This document shows positions 1-5,508 of a stretch of DNA of 5,508 nt, piece after piece; the stretch's first letter is position 1, and each line of letters starts with the position of its first letter. The position numbers and the translations under genes are program-made. Source of the DNA: Desulfobacterales bacterium (GTDB lineage: Bacteria; Desulfobacterota; Desulfobacteria; Desulfobacterales; Desulfobacteraceae); assembly GCA_022361095.1 (NCBI GenBank), contig JAKSBO010000490.1:1-5508 (forward strand), given 5' to 3'. The notes beneath the pieces were generated by a model that did no database searches, was not told the DNA's origin, and saw nothing but the letters and a program-made list of their open reading frames with translations.

Positions 1-1271
1 ACCACGGCCGAAGCCACCATGAGGTTTACCGATGCACGGATCAGGTCAAATGAGGGTTTTTCCTTTTCAGAGACATGGGCCGTTGCCTTTACCGGGGTAA
101 TCCGGGCGGCAATGCGGTTTTGGATGGGCACGGGAACAACGGTTTTAGCCGAAGAAAAGACCGCATCAAAGAGGTTGACGATTTTCCGGGAGAGCCAGAT
201 GGATTCAAACCGTTCCATGCCTTCATCCTGCTGACCCAGGCTGATTTCCGTCTCGGTCACTGTTCTTGCCTTGCGTGATAACCACAACGTGATCACCATG
301 ATGGCGCCTGCAATAAGCATGATATAGGTCTGGGTGTGAACTTTGCCCCCAAGGGCAGCCATACTGACGTTCAAGGGGTCGGATGAGGCCAGCGCTGCTT
401 TAAATGCATTAAGCCCTGCCAACGGGACCCCGATAAAATTGACAAGATCGTTGGCTGCAAAGGCCATGGCCAGGGCAAACGTACCCACAAGAACAATGGG
501 TTTAAGGATGTTTATTTTGAATGTACTGATAAGAATCTGAAGGATAATGGCAGAGGTTACGAAAATACACCCCATGAGAATAAAAGAGTGGCTTTTTATC
601 CATGTCACCATGTGCGGATCCATGAAAGTGGCACCTTTAGCGCCTTTTATGAGGATAAAAAACGTGATCACGGTAAGTGCCACACCGCCCCACAGTGCGC
701 CATAATACTTCAGCCGTTTTTCATAATTAAAGGTAAAGATCAGTCTGGATATAAACTGGACCGTTGCCCCTGACGCAAATGCCACGACAATGGACAGCAA
801 TATTCCAAAAACGATTGTGATGGCCTTACTCGAGTTAATATAATCCAAAAGCCCGAGGCTCGAATCGGCATGGGCGGCAAGTTTTATCATGGAGAGGGCA
901 ACCGCAGACCCAAGCAATTCAAATACAATGGATACCGTTGTGGAGGTGGGCAGGCCATATGTGTTGAAAAGATCCAGAAGCAGGATATCCGTGATCATGA
1001 CAGCCAGGAATATGGTCAAAAGTTCCGGCATGGTAAATAGTTCGGGATGAAAAATACCTTTCCGGGCAACTTCCATCATGCCTGCGGAAAAAGTAACGCC
1101 GGTTAAAATTCCGACACTGGCAATTATCATTATTATTTTAAAGGGTGCTGCCTTGGATCCGATTGAGGAATTTAAAAAATTAACCGCATCATTGGTAACC
1201 CCGACAATCAGATCAAAAATTGCAAACAGGATCAGCATTCCTGCAATGATATAGCATATTTCAATGCTCAT
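1..1271 (-). CDS. PiT-family inorganic phosphate permease, C-terminus cut by left window edge
   Basis: This encodes the first 423 residues of an inner-membrane phosphate transporter of the PiT family, which couples phosphate uptake to a cation gradient. The reading frame is uninterrupted from an ATG at 1271 to the left edge. Visible landmarks are the PiT signature repeat GVTNDAVNFLNSSIGSKAAP (residues 24-43), GLPTSTTVS (106-114, matching the family's G-x-P-x-STT element) and a second signature AANDLVNFIG (272-281). About nine hydrophobic helices fall near 6-24, 44-63, 84-103, 108-128, 150-172, 188-209, 229-249, 258-280 and 312-331. A hydrophilic stretch (about 332-410) follows, and a new hydrophobic segment starts at the edge. 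The layout fits the long (roughly 700 or more residues) PiT variant I associate with Bacteroidota, so a large part is missing. An in-frame TAA lies upstream with no other start between, so the ATG is firm; AAGGGA about 12 nt upstream is a loosely spaced RBS. The ion used (H+ or Na+) cannot be read from sequence. Confidence 0.93.
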   Translation of the reverse strand, partial: MSIEICYIIAGMLILFAIFDLIVGVTNDAVNFLNSSIGSKAAPFKIIMIIASVGILTGVTFSAGMMEVARKGIFHPELFTMPELLTIFLAVMITDILLLDLFNTYGLPTSTTVSIVFELLGSAVALSMIKLAAHADSSLGLLDYINSSKAITIVFGILLSIVVAFASGATVQFISRLIFTFNYEKRLKYYGALWGGVALTVITFFILIKGAKGATFMDPHMVTWIKSHSFILMGCIFVTSAIILQILISTFKINILKPIVLVGTFALAMAFAANDLVNFIGVPLAGLNAFKAALASSDPLNVSMAALGGKVHTQTYIMLIAGAIMVITLWLSRKARTVTETEISLGQQDEGMERFESIWLSRKIVNLFDAVFSSAKTVVPVPIQNRIAARITPVKATAHVSEKEKPSFDLIRASVNLMVASAV

Positions 1272-1308
1272 GATGGTTTTATTCCCTTTGTGAAATGTGG
1301 AAGATTAC

Positions 1309-1328
1309 GGGCCGGAGTAAGCCGGACC
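1309..1328 (-). repeat. Short imperfect inverted repeat in the phosphate permease leader
   Basis: On the plus strand the arms GGGCCGG and CCGGACC flank a loop of about six bases; one mismatch interrupts the stem. The same stretch can be read as a direct repeat, GCCGGA-GTAA-GCCGGA, with a 10-bp period, which would suit a dimeric regulator binding one face of the helix. It lies about 38 nt upstream of the permease ATG and is not followed by a U-run, so it is not an intrinsic terminator. Whether it does anything is unknown. It does not resemble the E. coli Pho box. Confidence 0.3.
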
Positions 1329-1385
1329 ATTTTATCAGAATTATTTTCCTAACATTATTCTCATACTTTGCTAAAATTTTGCTCT

Positions 1386-1415
1386 TTTATAAGGCTTTTG
1401 ACCCTGATTTGGCAA
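1386..1415 (-). promoter_or_regulatory. Candidate sigma-70 promoter for the phosphate permease
   Basis: Read on the minus strand, TTGCCA (plus-strand 1410-1415) and TATAAA (1386-1391) are separated by 18 bases, a reasonable match to the -35 and -10 consensus. The predicted start of transcription, near 1379, would leave a leader of about 105 nt before the ATG at 1271. The location suits a promoter: it is the only sizeable non-coding gap in the window and it separates the translation operon from an unrelated transport gene. The gap is AT-rich, so chance matches are easy and this remains a prediction. Confidence 0.35.
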
Positions 1416-1503
1416 GGGAATTATGAATCTTTAAGGACGCTTTTTATCCATTTTATACTTTGTTTTCATGGCCCTGAGGCGGAGGCAAGGGGGGATAAAA
1501 TGT

Positions 1504-2343
1504 TTAGGAGCGGGTTTTTAAGGTTAAAATCATGTCGTACACTTTGGATTTAGGCCAATTGGCAAGCCCGGCTATTTTTTTTGCAAGTTCACCGGTGCGC
1601 ATATTTTGATCCAAGCCATCCATGATCAAGGATTCCATCTGTTCCGTTGATAAGTCCACAGGCTGATCGTCCTGCCCTTTAATAAATAAAACGCATTCCC
1701 CTTTGACGGTTTCTCTGCTCTCAAGGGCAGATAAAATAGAGGATAAAGGGCCTCGAATAAACTCCTCATATTGTTTCGTCAACTCCCTGGCAAGGCAGGC
1801 CTGACGGTCGCCAAACGCCGTTATGGCTGAAGATATCAGTCGGATAACGCGCCGTGGGGATTCGTAAAATATCAGTGTGGCCTTATGGTGTGCGGCATTA
1901 TTAAGAAAATTGTCCAGGCGTCCTTGTTTTTTGGGCGCAAAGCCCAGGAAAATAAAGGCGTCGGTGGGAAGACCTGAAGCGCTCAACCCGGTAATTGCGG
2001 CGTTGCATCCGGGTACCGGTACAATGGGGATGCCTTTTTCCGAGGCCATTGACACCAAGCGGTAACCGGGGTCGGAAATTAAAGGCGTGCCAGCATCGCT
2101 GATCAAGGCGATGGTTGTGCCCTTTTCAAGCCGCTGTATCAGGTCATGGGCTTTTGCAGCTTCATTGTGCTCATGGCACGCAACTGAAGGCGTTGTAATG
2201 TCGTAATGATTCAGCAGTTTTTTTGAATGACGGGTATCTTCGGCCGCAATCAGGTCCGCATCCTTTAGAATACGTACCCCCCGAAATGTCATATCCTCAA
2301 GGTTGCCCAAAGGGGTTGCCACAATATACAGCGTGCCGGCCAT
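1504..2343 (-). CDS. rsmI: 16S rRNA (cytidine(1402)-2'-O)-methyltransferase RsmI
   Basis: RsmI uses S-adenosylmethionine to 2'-O-methylate C1402 (E. coli numbering) in the decoding centre of 16S rRNA. The 279 residues match the usual family length. The N-terminus has the hallmark LYIVATPLGNLEDMTFR (residues 5-21) and AAEDTRHSKKLL (33-44). LISDAGTPLISDPGYRLV (80-97), PVPGCNAAITGLSASGLPTD (109-128) and FYESPRRV (159-166) continue the tetrapyrrole-methylase-type fold. The C-terminal segment (about 245-276, RTGELAKKIAGL...KVYDMIL) fits the small helical domain found at the end of RsmI. The ATG at 2343 is preceded by AAGGAAG at a good distance of about six bases, and it begins only two bases after the yraN stop codon. 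This is the last gene of the operon; a 232-nt spacer follows. One small deviation is PGCN at 111-114, where many relatives have PGPS or PGPC. Confidence 0.97.
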   Translation of the reverse strand: MAGTLYIVATPLGNLEDMTFRGVRILKDADLIAAEDTRHSKKLLNHYDITTPSVACHEHNEAAKAHDLIQRLEKGTTIALISDAGTPLISDPGYRLVSMASEKGIPIVPVPGCNAAITGLSASGLPTDAFIFLGFAPKKQGRLDNFLNNAAHHKATLIFYESPRRVIRLISSAITAFGDRQACLARELTKQYEEFIRGPLSSILSALESRETVKGECVLFIKGQDDQPVDLSTEQMESLIMDGLDQNMRTGELAKKIAGLANWPKSKVYDMILTLKTRS

Positions 2344-2345
2344 TG

Positions 2346-2720
2346 TTAACTTCCTTGAAAGGCATTTGGGATGACAGTGATGTCACAGGCAGTGTGGGAA
2401 CTGTCCGTGTATAATACTTCCACCACATCAAACCGAAGCCGGGTATCGGTTATTTTCTTTAGACGCAGATAGTATTGGGCACCCATGATGATTTTTTTCT
2501 GCTTGGCCGTTGTGACGCCTTCCCGGGGCAATCCTTTTTTAACACCTGTTCGGGTTTTGACTTCAATAAAGCACAAGGTGTCGTTGTCTTTTGCAATGAT
2601 ATCGATTTCAAACTGCGGGGTTGAATAATTGGATTCCAATATGTTGTACCCCCGGGACTTGAGACATTTTTGGGCGGCGCGCTCTCCCTTTTTGCCAAGC
2701 TGTTTTCCCCCAAGGCTCAT
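2346..2720 (-). CDS. yraN: YraN/UPF0102 family protein, predicted PD-(D/E)XK nuclease fold
   Basis: This 124-residue protein belongs to the UPF0102 (YraN) family, whose members have a restriction-endonuclease-like fold and are suspected to act on DNA or RNA; no firm function is established. The N-terminal LGKKGERAAQKCLKSRGYNI (residues 8-27) is the family's helical opening. The putative catalytic core follows as FEIDIIAKDNDTLCFIEVKTR (37-57), with E38, D40, E53 and K55 in the order expected for this nuclease fold. Most relatives have GEIDLIA here; F37 replaces the usual glycine. The start ATG overlaps the rnhB stop in an ATGA and has AAAGGA just upstream, inside the end of rnhB, so translation is probably coupled. 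Adjacency to rnhB and rplS is a common bacterial arrangement and supports the assignment. Confidence 0.93.
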   Translation of the reverse strand: MSLGGKQLGKKGERAAQKCLKSRGYNILESNYSTPQFEIDIIAKDNDTLCFIEVKTRTGVKKGLPREGVTTAKQKKIIMGAQYYLRLKKITDTRLRFDVVEVLYTDSSHTACDITVIPNAFQGS

Positions 2721-3343
2721 ATATCCTTTACACCTTTAAAGCTTCTGCGGTGCACAGGACAGGGGCCGTGGGCCAGGATTGCCTCTTTGTGTGCTTTGGT
2801 TGGATACCCTTTATGGCGTTTAAGGCCGTATTGGGGATATTGTGCATCAAGCTCTGCCATGATCCGGTCACGTGTAACCTTGGCCATAATGGAAGCTGCT
2901 GCGATGGATAAGCTCAGGGCATCCCCTTTAATGACAGGACGTTGGGCTATGGTGCTGTCTATGGTGAATTTGCCGTCAATGAGCAGGTAATCGGGTGCAA
3001 AATGCAAGGCGTCAACCGCACGTTTCATGGAGAGCAGGGATGCCTGCAGAATATTAATGCGGTCAATCTCCTCATGGTCGGCCATACCGATGCCAAAGGC
3101 AATGGCCTGGGCCTGAATCAGTGGAAAAAGCGTTTCTCTTTTTTTTTCCGACAGTTTTTTTGAGTCATCAATGCCCGGGGCATTAAAGGTTTCAGGCAAC
3201 ACCACCGCTGCAGACACGACAGGGCCGGCAAGGGGTCCCCTGCCGGCTTCATCAACACCTGCAATCACTTTATATCCGTCCGACATCGCCTGTTTTTCAT
3301 AGAACAGCATGTCGGCTGAAAGGCTGCGGCGGATATCAGGCAA
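2717..3343 (-). CDS. rnhB: Ribonuclease HII
   Basis: RNase HII cuts the RNA strand of RNA-DNA hybrids and starts removal of single ribonucleotides misincorporated into DNA. Numbered from the upstream TTG, the protein has 208 residues. The acidic active site is visible: D31 and E32 in [16 protein letters not shown] (27-42), D123 in YLLIDGK (119-125) and D141 in [17 protein letters not shown] (139-155). [10 protein letters not shown] (61-70) and the C-terminal [17 protein letters not shown] and [11 protein letters not shown] are also typical. The start is uncertain. TTG at 3343 overlaps rplS by 8 nt and has only a weak AAAGA upstream. ATG at 3310 would give 197 residues and ATG at 3286 would give 189; neither has a clear RBS. 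Homologues usually have a short segment like [11 protein letters not shown] before the first motif, which argues against 3286. The stop overlaps the yraN start by 4 nt. Confidence 0.95.
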   Translation of the reverse strand: MPDIRRSLSADMLFYEKQAMSDGYKVIAGVDEAGRGPLAGPVVSAAVVLPETFNAPGIDDSKKLSEKKRETLFPLIQAQAIAFGIGMADHEEIDRINILQASLLSMKRAVDALHFAPDYLLIDGKFTIDSTIAQRPVIKGDALSLSIAAASIMAKVTRDRIMAELDAQYPQYGLKRHKGYPTKAHKEAILAHGPCPVHRRSFKGVKDI

Positions 3344-3689
3344 AGCGTTTTTCTTTGATTCTTGCAGCTTTGCCGCGAAGGTTTCTCAGATAGTAAAGCT
3401 TGGATCTTCTTACGCGTCCCCGGGTAACCACTTCAATTTTATCAATGGCAGGGGAATAGAGGGGGAAGATTCTTTCAACACCCACGCCCCCGGATATTTT
3501 TCTTACGGTAAACCGGGCACTGGAAAGCCCCTTGGTTTTTTTGATCACCACACCCTGGAAGACCTGGATACGTTCCTTTTCACCTTCCCGGATTTTTACA
3601 TGGACCTTTACGGTATCCCCGGAGTCGAAATCAGGGATGTCAAGGCGCATCTGTTCTCTTTCAATTTTTTGGATTAGATTTGCTGTCAT
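3336..3689 (-). CDS. rplS: 50S ribosomal protein L19
   Basis: L19 is a 50S subunit protein located at the interface with the 30S subunit. The 117-residue length is standard. Family landmarks run in order: [18 protein letters not shown] (residues 19-36), [17 protein letters not shown] (38-54), [20 protein letters not shown] (60-79), and then [20 protein letters not shown] toward the C-terminus. The ATG at 3689 follows GAAGGA with about seven bases between, one of the best RBS sites in the window, as suits a highly made ribosomal protein inside an operon of low-abundance enzymes. The gene lies 18 nt after the SPOUT methyltransferase stop, and its own end overlaps the longest rnhB frame by 8 nt. 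I see no L19-specific autoregulatory structure in the short upstream gap. Confidence 0.98.
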   Translation of the reverse strand: MTANLIQKIEREQMRLDIPDFDSGDTVKVHVKIREGEKERIQVFQGVVIKKTKGLSSARFTVRKISGGVGVERIFPLYSPAIDKIEVVTRGRVRRSKLYYLRNLRGKAARIKEKRFA

Positions 3690-3707
3690 GTTTTGTTCCT
3701 TCTATTT

Positions 3708-4268
3708 TTAGCCGTTTATTAATCTGTCTAAATATATGGATGCTGCGGACCGGACGCTTAAGTGGTTATATGATCCTGGGCCCTGTATGGGTTCAAGGAT
3801 ATGGTCACACTGGTCCATCACTTCCGGTGCCAACCCCCATGCCGTGCCGAATACAAGCACATGGGGCGTATTGCCAATCATCAATTCCTGCCCAAGCTGC
3901 CTGCAACTGCGTGTGGCGCACCGGCTGTTGGCGCTGGTCGCAACTTTTACCACACCCTTTCCCTGTTCCGCTTCTATATCATTGCAGGCTGCTTCAAAGG
4001 TCTGTGCCACCCTGACACGTTCAAGGGCGGACTTTCTGGCCGGATTAACCGTCCCACCGTGACCATGGGTCCAGTGATCCGTAATCTGGACGGCCAGGTT
4101 TTGCTGGTCTTCATATGGGGTAACCACATAATACGCCTTCACCCCGAATGTCCGGCCTGCCCTGGCAATGTCGTGCAGGTCCATGTTGGTCAAGGCTGAT
4201 CCTGTGATCTGCCCGTTCTTATTCACCACCGGGTAGTGGATCAATGCCAGGTAAATAGGTGCGCTCAT
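3708..4268 (-). CDS. SPOUT-family RNA methyltransferase (COG4752-like), target unknown
   Basis: This 186-residue protein is a stand-alone SPOUT (trefoil-knot) methyltransferase predicted to use S-adenosylmethionine on RNA. It resembles the family typified by Thermotoga maritima TM1570, which I recall also sits between trmD and rplS. The N-terminal half has YLALIHYPVVNKNG (residues 6-19) and TNMDLHDIARAGRTFGVKAY (27-46). A conserved middle block is HWTHGHGGTVNPARKSAL (65-82). The C-terminal knot is clear: VLVFGTAWGLAPEV (137-150) as the cofactor-binding loop and LEPIQGPGSYNHLSVRSAAS (158-177), with hydrophobic LDRL near the end. The first glycine of the family's GTGWGL-like loop region reads GTAWGL here. 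The ATG overlaps the trmD stop as ATGA, and only a distant AGAGG lies upstream, so translation is probably coupled to trmD. In some Desulfovibrio-type genomes, as I recall, the equivalent domain is fused to TrmD, which would fit a shared pathway. The substrate nucleotide is not known. Confidence 0.92.
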   Translation of the reverse strand: MSAPIYLALIHYPVVNKNGQITGSALTNMDLHDIARAGRTFGVKAYYVVTPYEDQQNLAVQITDHWTHGHGGTVNPARKSALERVRVAQTFEAACNDIEAEQGKGVVKVATSANSRCATRSCRQLGQELMIGNTPHVLVFGTAWGLAPEVMDQCDHILEPIQGPGSYNHLSVRSAASIYLDRLING

Positions 4269-5017
4269 TTATGGATTAATGCCTCTATTTCCCGGCACCA
4301 CTGCCGCAAAATTTTTTTTTCTTCGCTGTCCGGCGTCCGGGATTCAAACAGATCCGGACGCTTGATAAATGTTCGTTCCAGGGCCGATCGTCTGCGCCAT
4401 TGGCGGATTTTTTCATGGTTCCCGGATAAAAGCACGCCGGGTACGGTCATGCTCTCATATGTCTCGGGCCGGGTGTACTGGGCATATTCAAGGCGGTTGT
4501 TCATGAATGATTCATCCTGGGATGATTCATTGCTCCCAAGCACCCCTGGAATCATTCTGGCTACAGCGTCAATCACTGCCATGGCAGCAATCTCTCCACC
4601 GGTCATCACAAAATCCCCCAGGCAGATCTCTTCATCCACCTGCCGGGTATAGACCCGTTCATCAATGCCCTCGTACCTGCCGCAGATCAGGATCAGATCC
4701 TGCCCGGCTGCGGCAAGTTCACAGGCCCTGGCCTGGGAAAAGGGTTTGCCCTGGGGACTTAAACAGACCACCCGGGGCGTACCGGACCTCTGCCTGGCCG
4801 AGTCAATGGCTTTTTCCAAAGGGCCCGGCATCATTACCATGCCGCTTCCACCGCCATAGGGGCGGTCATCCACGCTGTTGTGGCGGTCAAAAGCAAAGTC
4901 CCGGATATTGATGCTCTCTGCGCTGATAACCTCCCGGCTCAGCGCCCTGGCCATGATGCCGTTGGAAAAAAACGCCTCCAGAAATTCGGGAAACAGTGTC
5001 AATACGGTAAATTTCAT
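4265..5017 (-). CDS. trmD: tRNA (guanine(37)-N1)-methyltransferase TrmD
   Basis: TrmD methylates N1 of G37 next to the anticodon in tRNAs reading CNN codons and so prevents +1 frameshifting; it acts as a SPOUT homodimer. The 250 residues start MKFTVLTLFPE, the family's standard opening, at the ATG at 5017. A longer frame from TTG at 5023 would add only two residues and lacks a suitably placed RBS. Landmarks include DDRPYGGGSGMVMMPGPLE (50-68), LSPQGKPFSQ (86-95), LILICGRYEGIDERV (108-122, cofactor pocket), LGDFVMTGGE (133-142), R154 in ARMIPGVLG and YTRPETY near 180. E169 stands where E. coli-type enzymes carry the catalytic Asp of the DSF motif, although D168 is adjacent. The gene starts 8 nt after the rimM stop and overlaps the next gene by 4 nt. 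A run of nine A in the coding strand (plus 4312-4320) lies near the C-terminal end. Confidence 0.97.
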   Translation of the reverse strand: MKFTVLTLFPEFLEAFFSNGIMARALSREVISAESINIRDFAFDRHNSVDDRPYGGGSGMVMMPGPLEKAIDSARQRSGTPRVVCLSPQGKPFSQARACELAAAGQDLILICGRYEGIDERVYTRQVDEEICLGDFVMTGGEIAAMAVIDAVARMIPGVLGSNESSQDESFMNNRLEYAQYTRPETYESMTVPGVLLSGNHEKIRQWRRRSALERTFIKRPDLFESRTPDSEEKKILRQWCREIEALIHK

Positions 5018-5025
5018 GGCCAAAA

Positions 5026-5508
5026 TCAGCTTGTGACAAATCCTTCGGGCAACTCAGTCGTAATCACACCGGTTTCAAGGTCTATATCCTTGACAAATAC
5101 GGCATTCATGGGAATGAGCAATTCCTGCTCGCCTTGGGGCGTTTTGTTCACAACAACCAGGATATCATCTGCGCCTGTGGGAAAGAGGTGTACTACCTTC
5201 CCAAGCTGCCCCTCACAGGTATCCTCAACCGTCAATCCGATTAAATCCTGCCAGTACCAGGTATCGTCATCCAGGTCCGGCAGGTTGGTTTTATCAACCA
5301 GGACAAGTTTCCCCACAAGTCTTTCCGAGTCGTCCCGGGTTGTGACCCCTTCAAGGGTTAAAAGCACCCCTTTTTTATATTTACCGGTTCCAAGAATTAA
5401 ATATTCCAGACCGGGGTCCAAGGGGTCATCCTCATTTTTGAGCACCACGGCAAGCCCCTGGGTAAAGGTGGCGGGCGATTGGGCCCAGGACCATACTTTC
5501 AGGTTTCC
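5026..5508 (-). CDS. rimM: Ribosome maturation factor RimM, N-terminus cut by right window edge
   Basis: RimM binds ribosomal protein S19 and helps assemble the head of the 30S subunit and process 16S rRNA. The frame is open to the right edge and shows 160 residues; about 10-20 are missing compared with a typical full-length protein. The visible fragment begins at GNLKVWSWAQSP, which corresponds to the end of the family's G-x-HG-x-RG-x-L-K-V motif in the first beta-barrel. GVTTRDDSERLVGKLVLV (residues 54-71) closes that domain. The PRC-barrel domain starts at WYWQDLIGLTVE (84-95) and includes GADDILVV (112-119) and ELLIPMNAVFVKDIDLETG (129-147). An internal GTG at 5448 could be mistaken for a start, but coding similarity continues upstream of it. 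The gene lies directly before trmD, the usual order. Confidence 0.96.
   Translation of the reverse strand, partial: GNLKVWSWAQSPATFTQGLAVVLKNEDDPLDPGLEYLILGTGKYKKGVLLTLEGVTTRDDSERLVGKLVLVDKTNLPDLDDDTWYWQDLIGLTVEDTCEGQLGKVVHLFPTGADDILVVVNKTPQGEQELLIPMNAVFVKDIDLETGVITTELPEGFVTS

Noticed and set aside
19..773. Short plus-strand frames opposite the phosphate permease
   Set aside because: The minus strand encodes a continuous membrane protein with PiT signatures through this whole stretch.
1369..1381. GCTAAAATTTTGC near-palindrome as a terminator or operator
   Set aside because: The core AAAATTTT is AT-only with no GC stem, and such palindromes are frequent by chance in an AT-rich spacer.
1410..1427. 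Plus-strand TGGCAAGG as a possible sigma-54 promoter element
   Set aside because: The required GC element about ten bases downstream is absent and no plus-strand gene follows.
1466..1496. G-rich plus-strand tract as a possible G-quadruplex
   Set aside because: Only two-G runs are available for most of the tetrads, so any quadruplex would be weak; the C-rich RNA reading is more relevant to transcription here.
1368..1553. Plus-strand frame of 61 codons covering most of the intergenic gap
   Set aside because: It starts with TTG, has no RBS, overlaps the 3' end of rsmI in antisense and shows no recognisable domain.
2459..2713. Minus-strand frame of 84 codons within yraN in another phase
   Set aside because: It lies wholly inside yraN, starts just after the yraN start and matches no family.
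2670..2990. Plus-strand frame of 106 codons antisense to rnhB and yraN
   Set aside because: The opposite strand carries clear RNase HII motifs across the same bases, so this is a shadow frame.
3309..3677. Plus-strand frame of 122 codons antisense to rplS
   Set aside because: It mirrors the L19 gene almost end to end; L19 is unmistakable on the minus strand.
3680..4199. Three overlapping plus-strand frames antisense to the SPOUT methyltransferase
   Set aside because: Composition is that of antisense codons, there is no RBS, and the minus-strand protein is conserved in order and length.
4236..4911. Plus-strand frames of 138 and 134 codons antisense to trmD
   Set aside because: The proteins are rich in Pro, Arg, Ser and His with no domain, typical of shadows of a GC-richer gene; trmD fills the region.

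Overview
The window looks like ordinary chromosomal core DNA from a Gram-negative anaerobe. The best guess is a sulfate reducer of the Desulfobacteraceae or a relative (Desulfobacterota). That guess rests on moderate GC, on the protein styles, and on a TrmH-like SPOUT methyltransferase gene sitting between trmD and rplS; it is an inference, not a database result. Every gene I can support is on the minus strand, so transcription runs from the right edge to the left.

From about 5508 down to 1504 lies one compact translation and RNA-processing operon. In transcription order it holds rimM (5' end cut by the window), trmD, a SPOUT-family RNA methyltransferase of unknown target, rplS (ribosomal protein L19), rnhB (RNase HII), yraN (UPF0102 nuclease-fold protein) and rsmI (16S rRNA 2'-O-methyltransferase). 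Junctions are very tight: 8 nt, a 4-nt ATGA overlap, 18 nt, an 8-nt overlap (depending on the rnhB start), a 4-nt ATGA overlap and 2 nt. This points to one transcript with translational coupling. The strongest ribosome binding sites precede rplS, yraN and rsmI. The genes serve related jobs: 30S maturation (RimM), tRNA G37 methylation (TrmD), 50S structure (L19), removal of ribonucleotides from DNA (RNase HII) and decoding-centre rRNA methylation (RsmI). The upstream partners normally seen in this cluster (rpsP, a KH protein, ffh) would lie beyond the right edge.

Positions 1272-1503 are a 232-nt AT-rich spacer with a C-rich transcribed tract just after rsmI, no convincing intrinsic terminator, and a plausible sigma-70 promoter for the next gene. 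From 1271 to the left edge runs the first 423 codons of a PiT-family phosphate permease. It is open at the window boundary and resembles the long PiT variant common in Bacteroidota.

I found no mobile element, CRISPR array, tRNA or rRNA gene, and no sign of an unknown multi-gene system. The points most worth a second look are the SPOUT methyltransferase without a known substrate, a Glu at the position of the TrmD catalytic Asp, and the variant PiT signature motifs.
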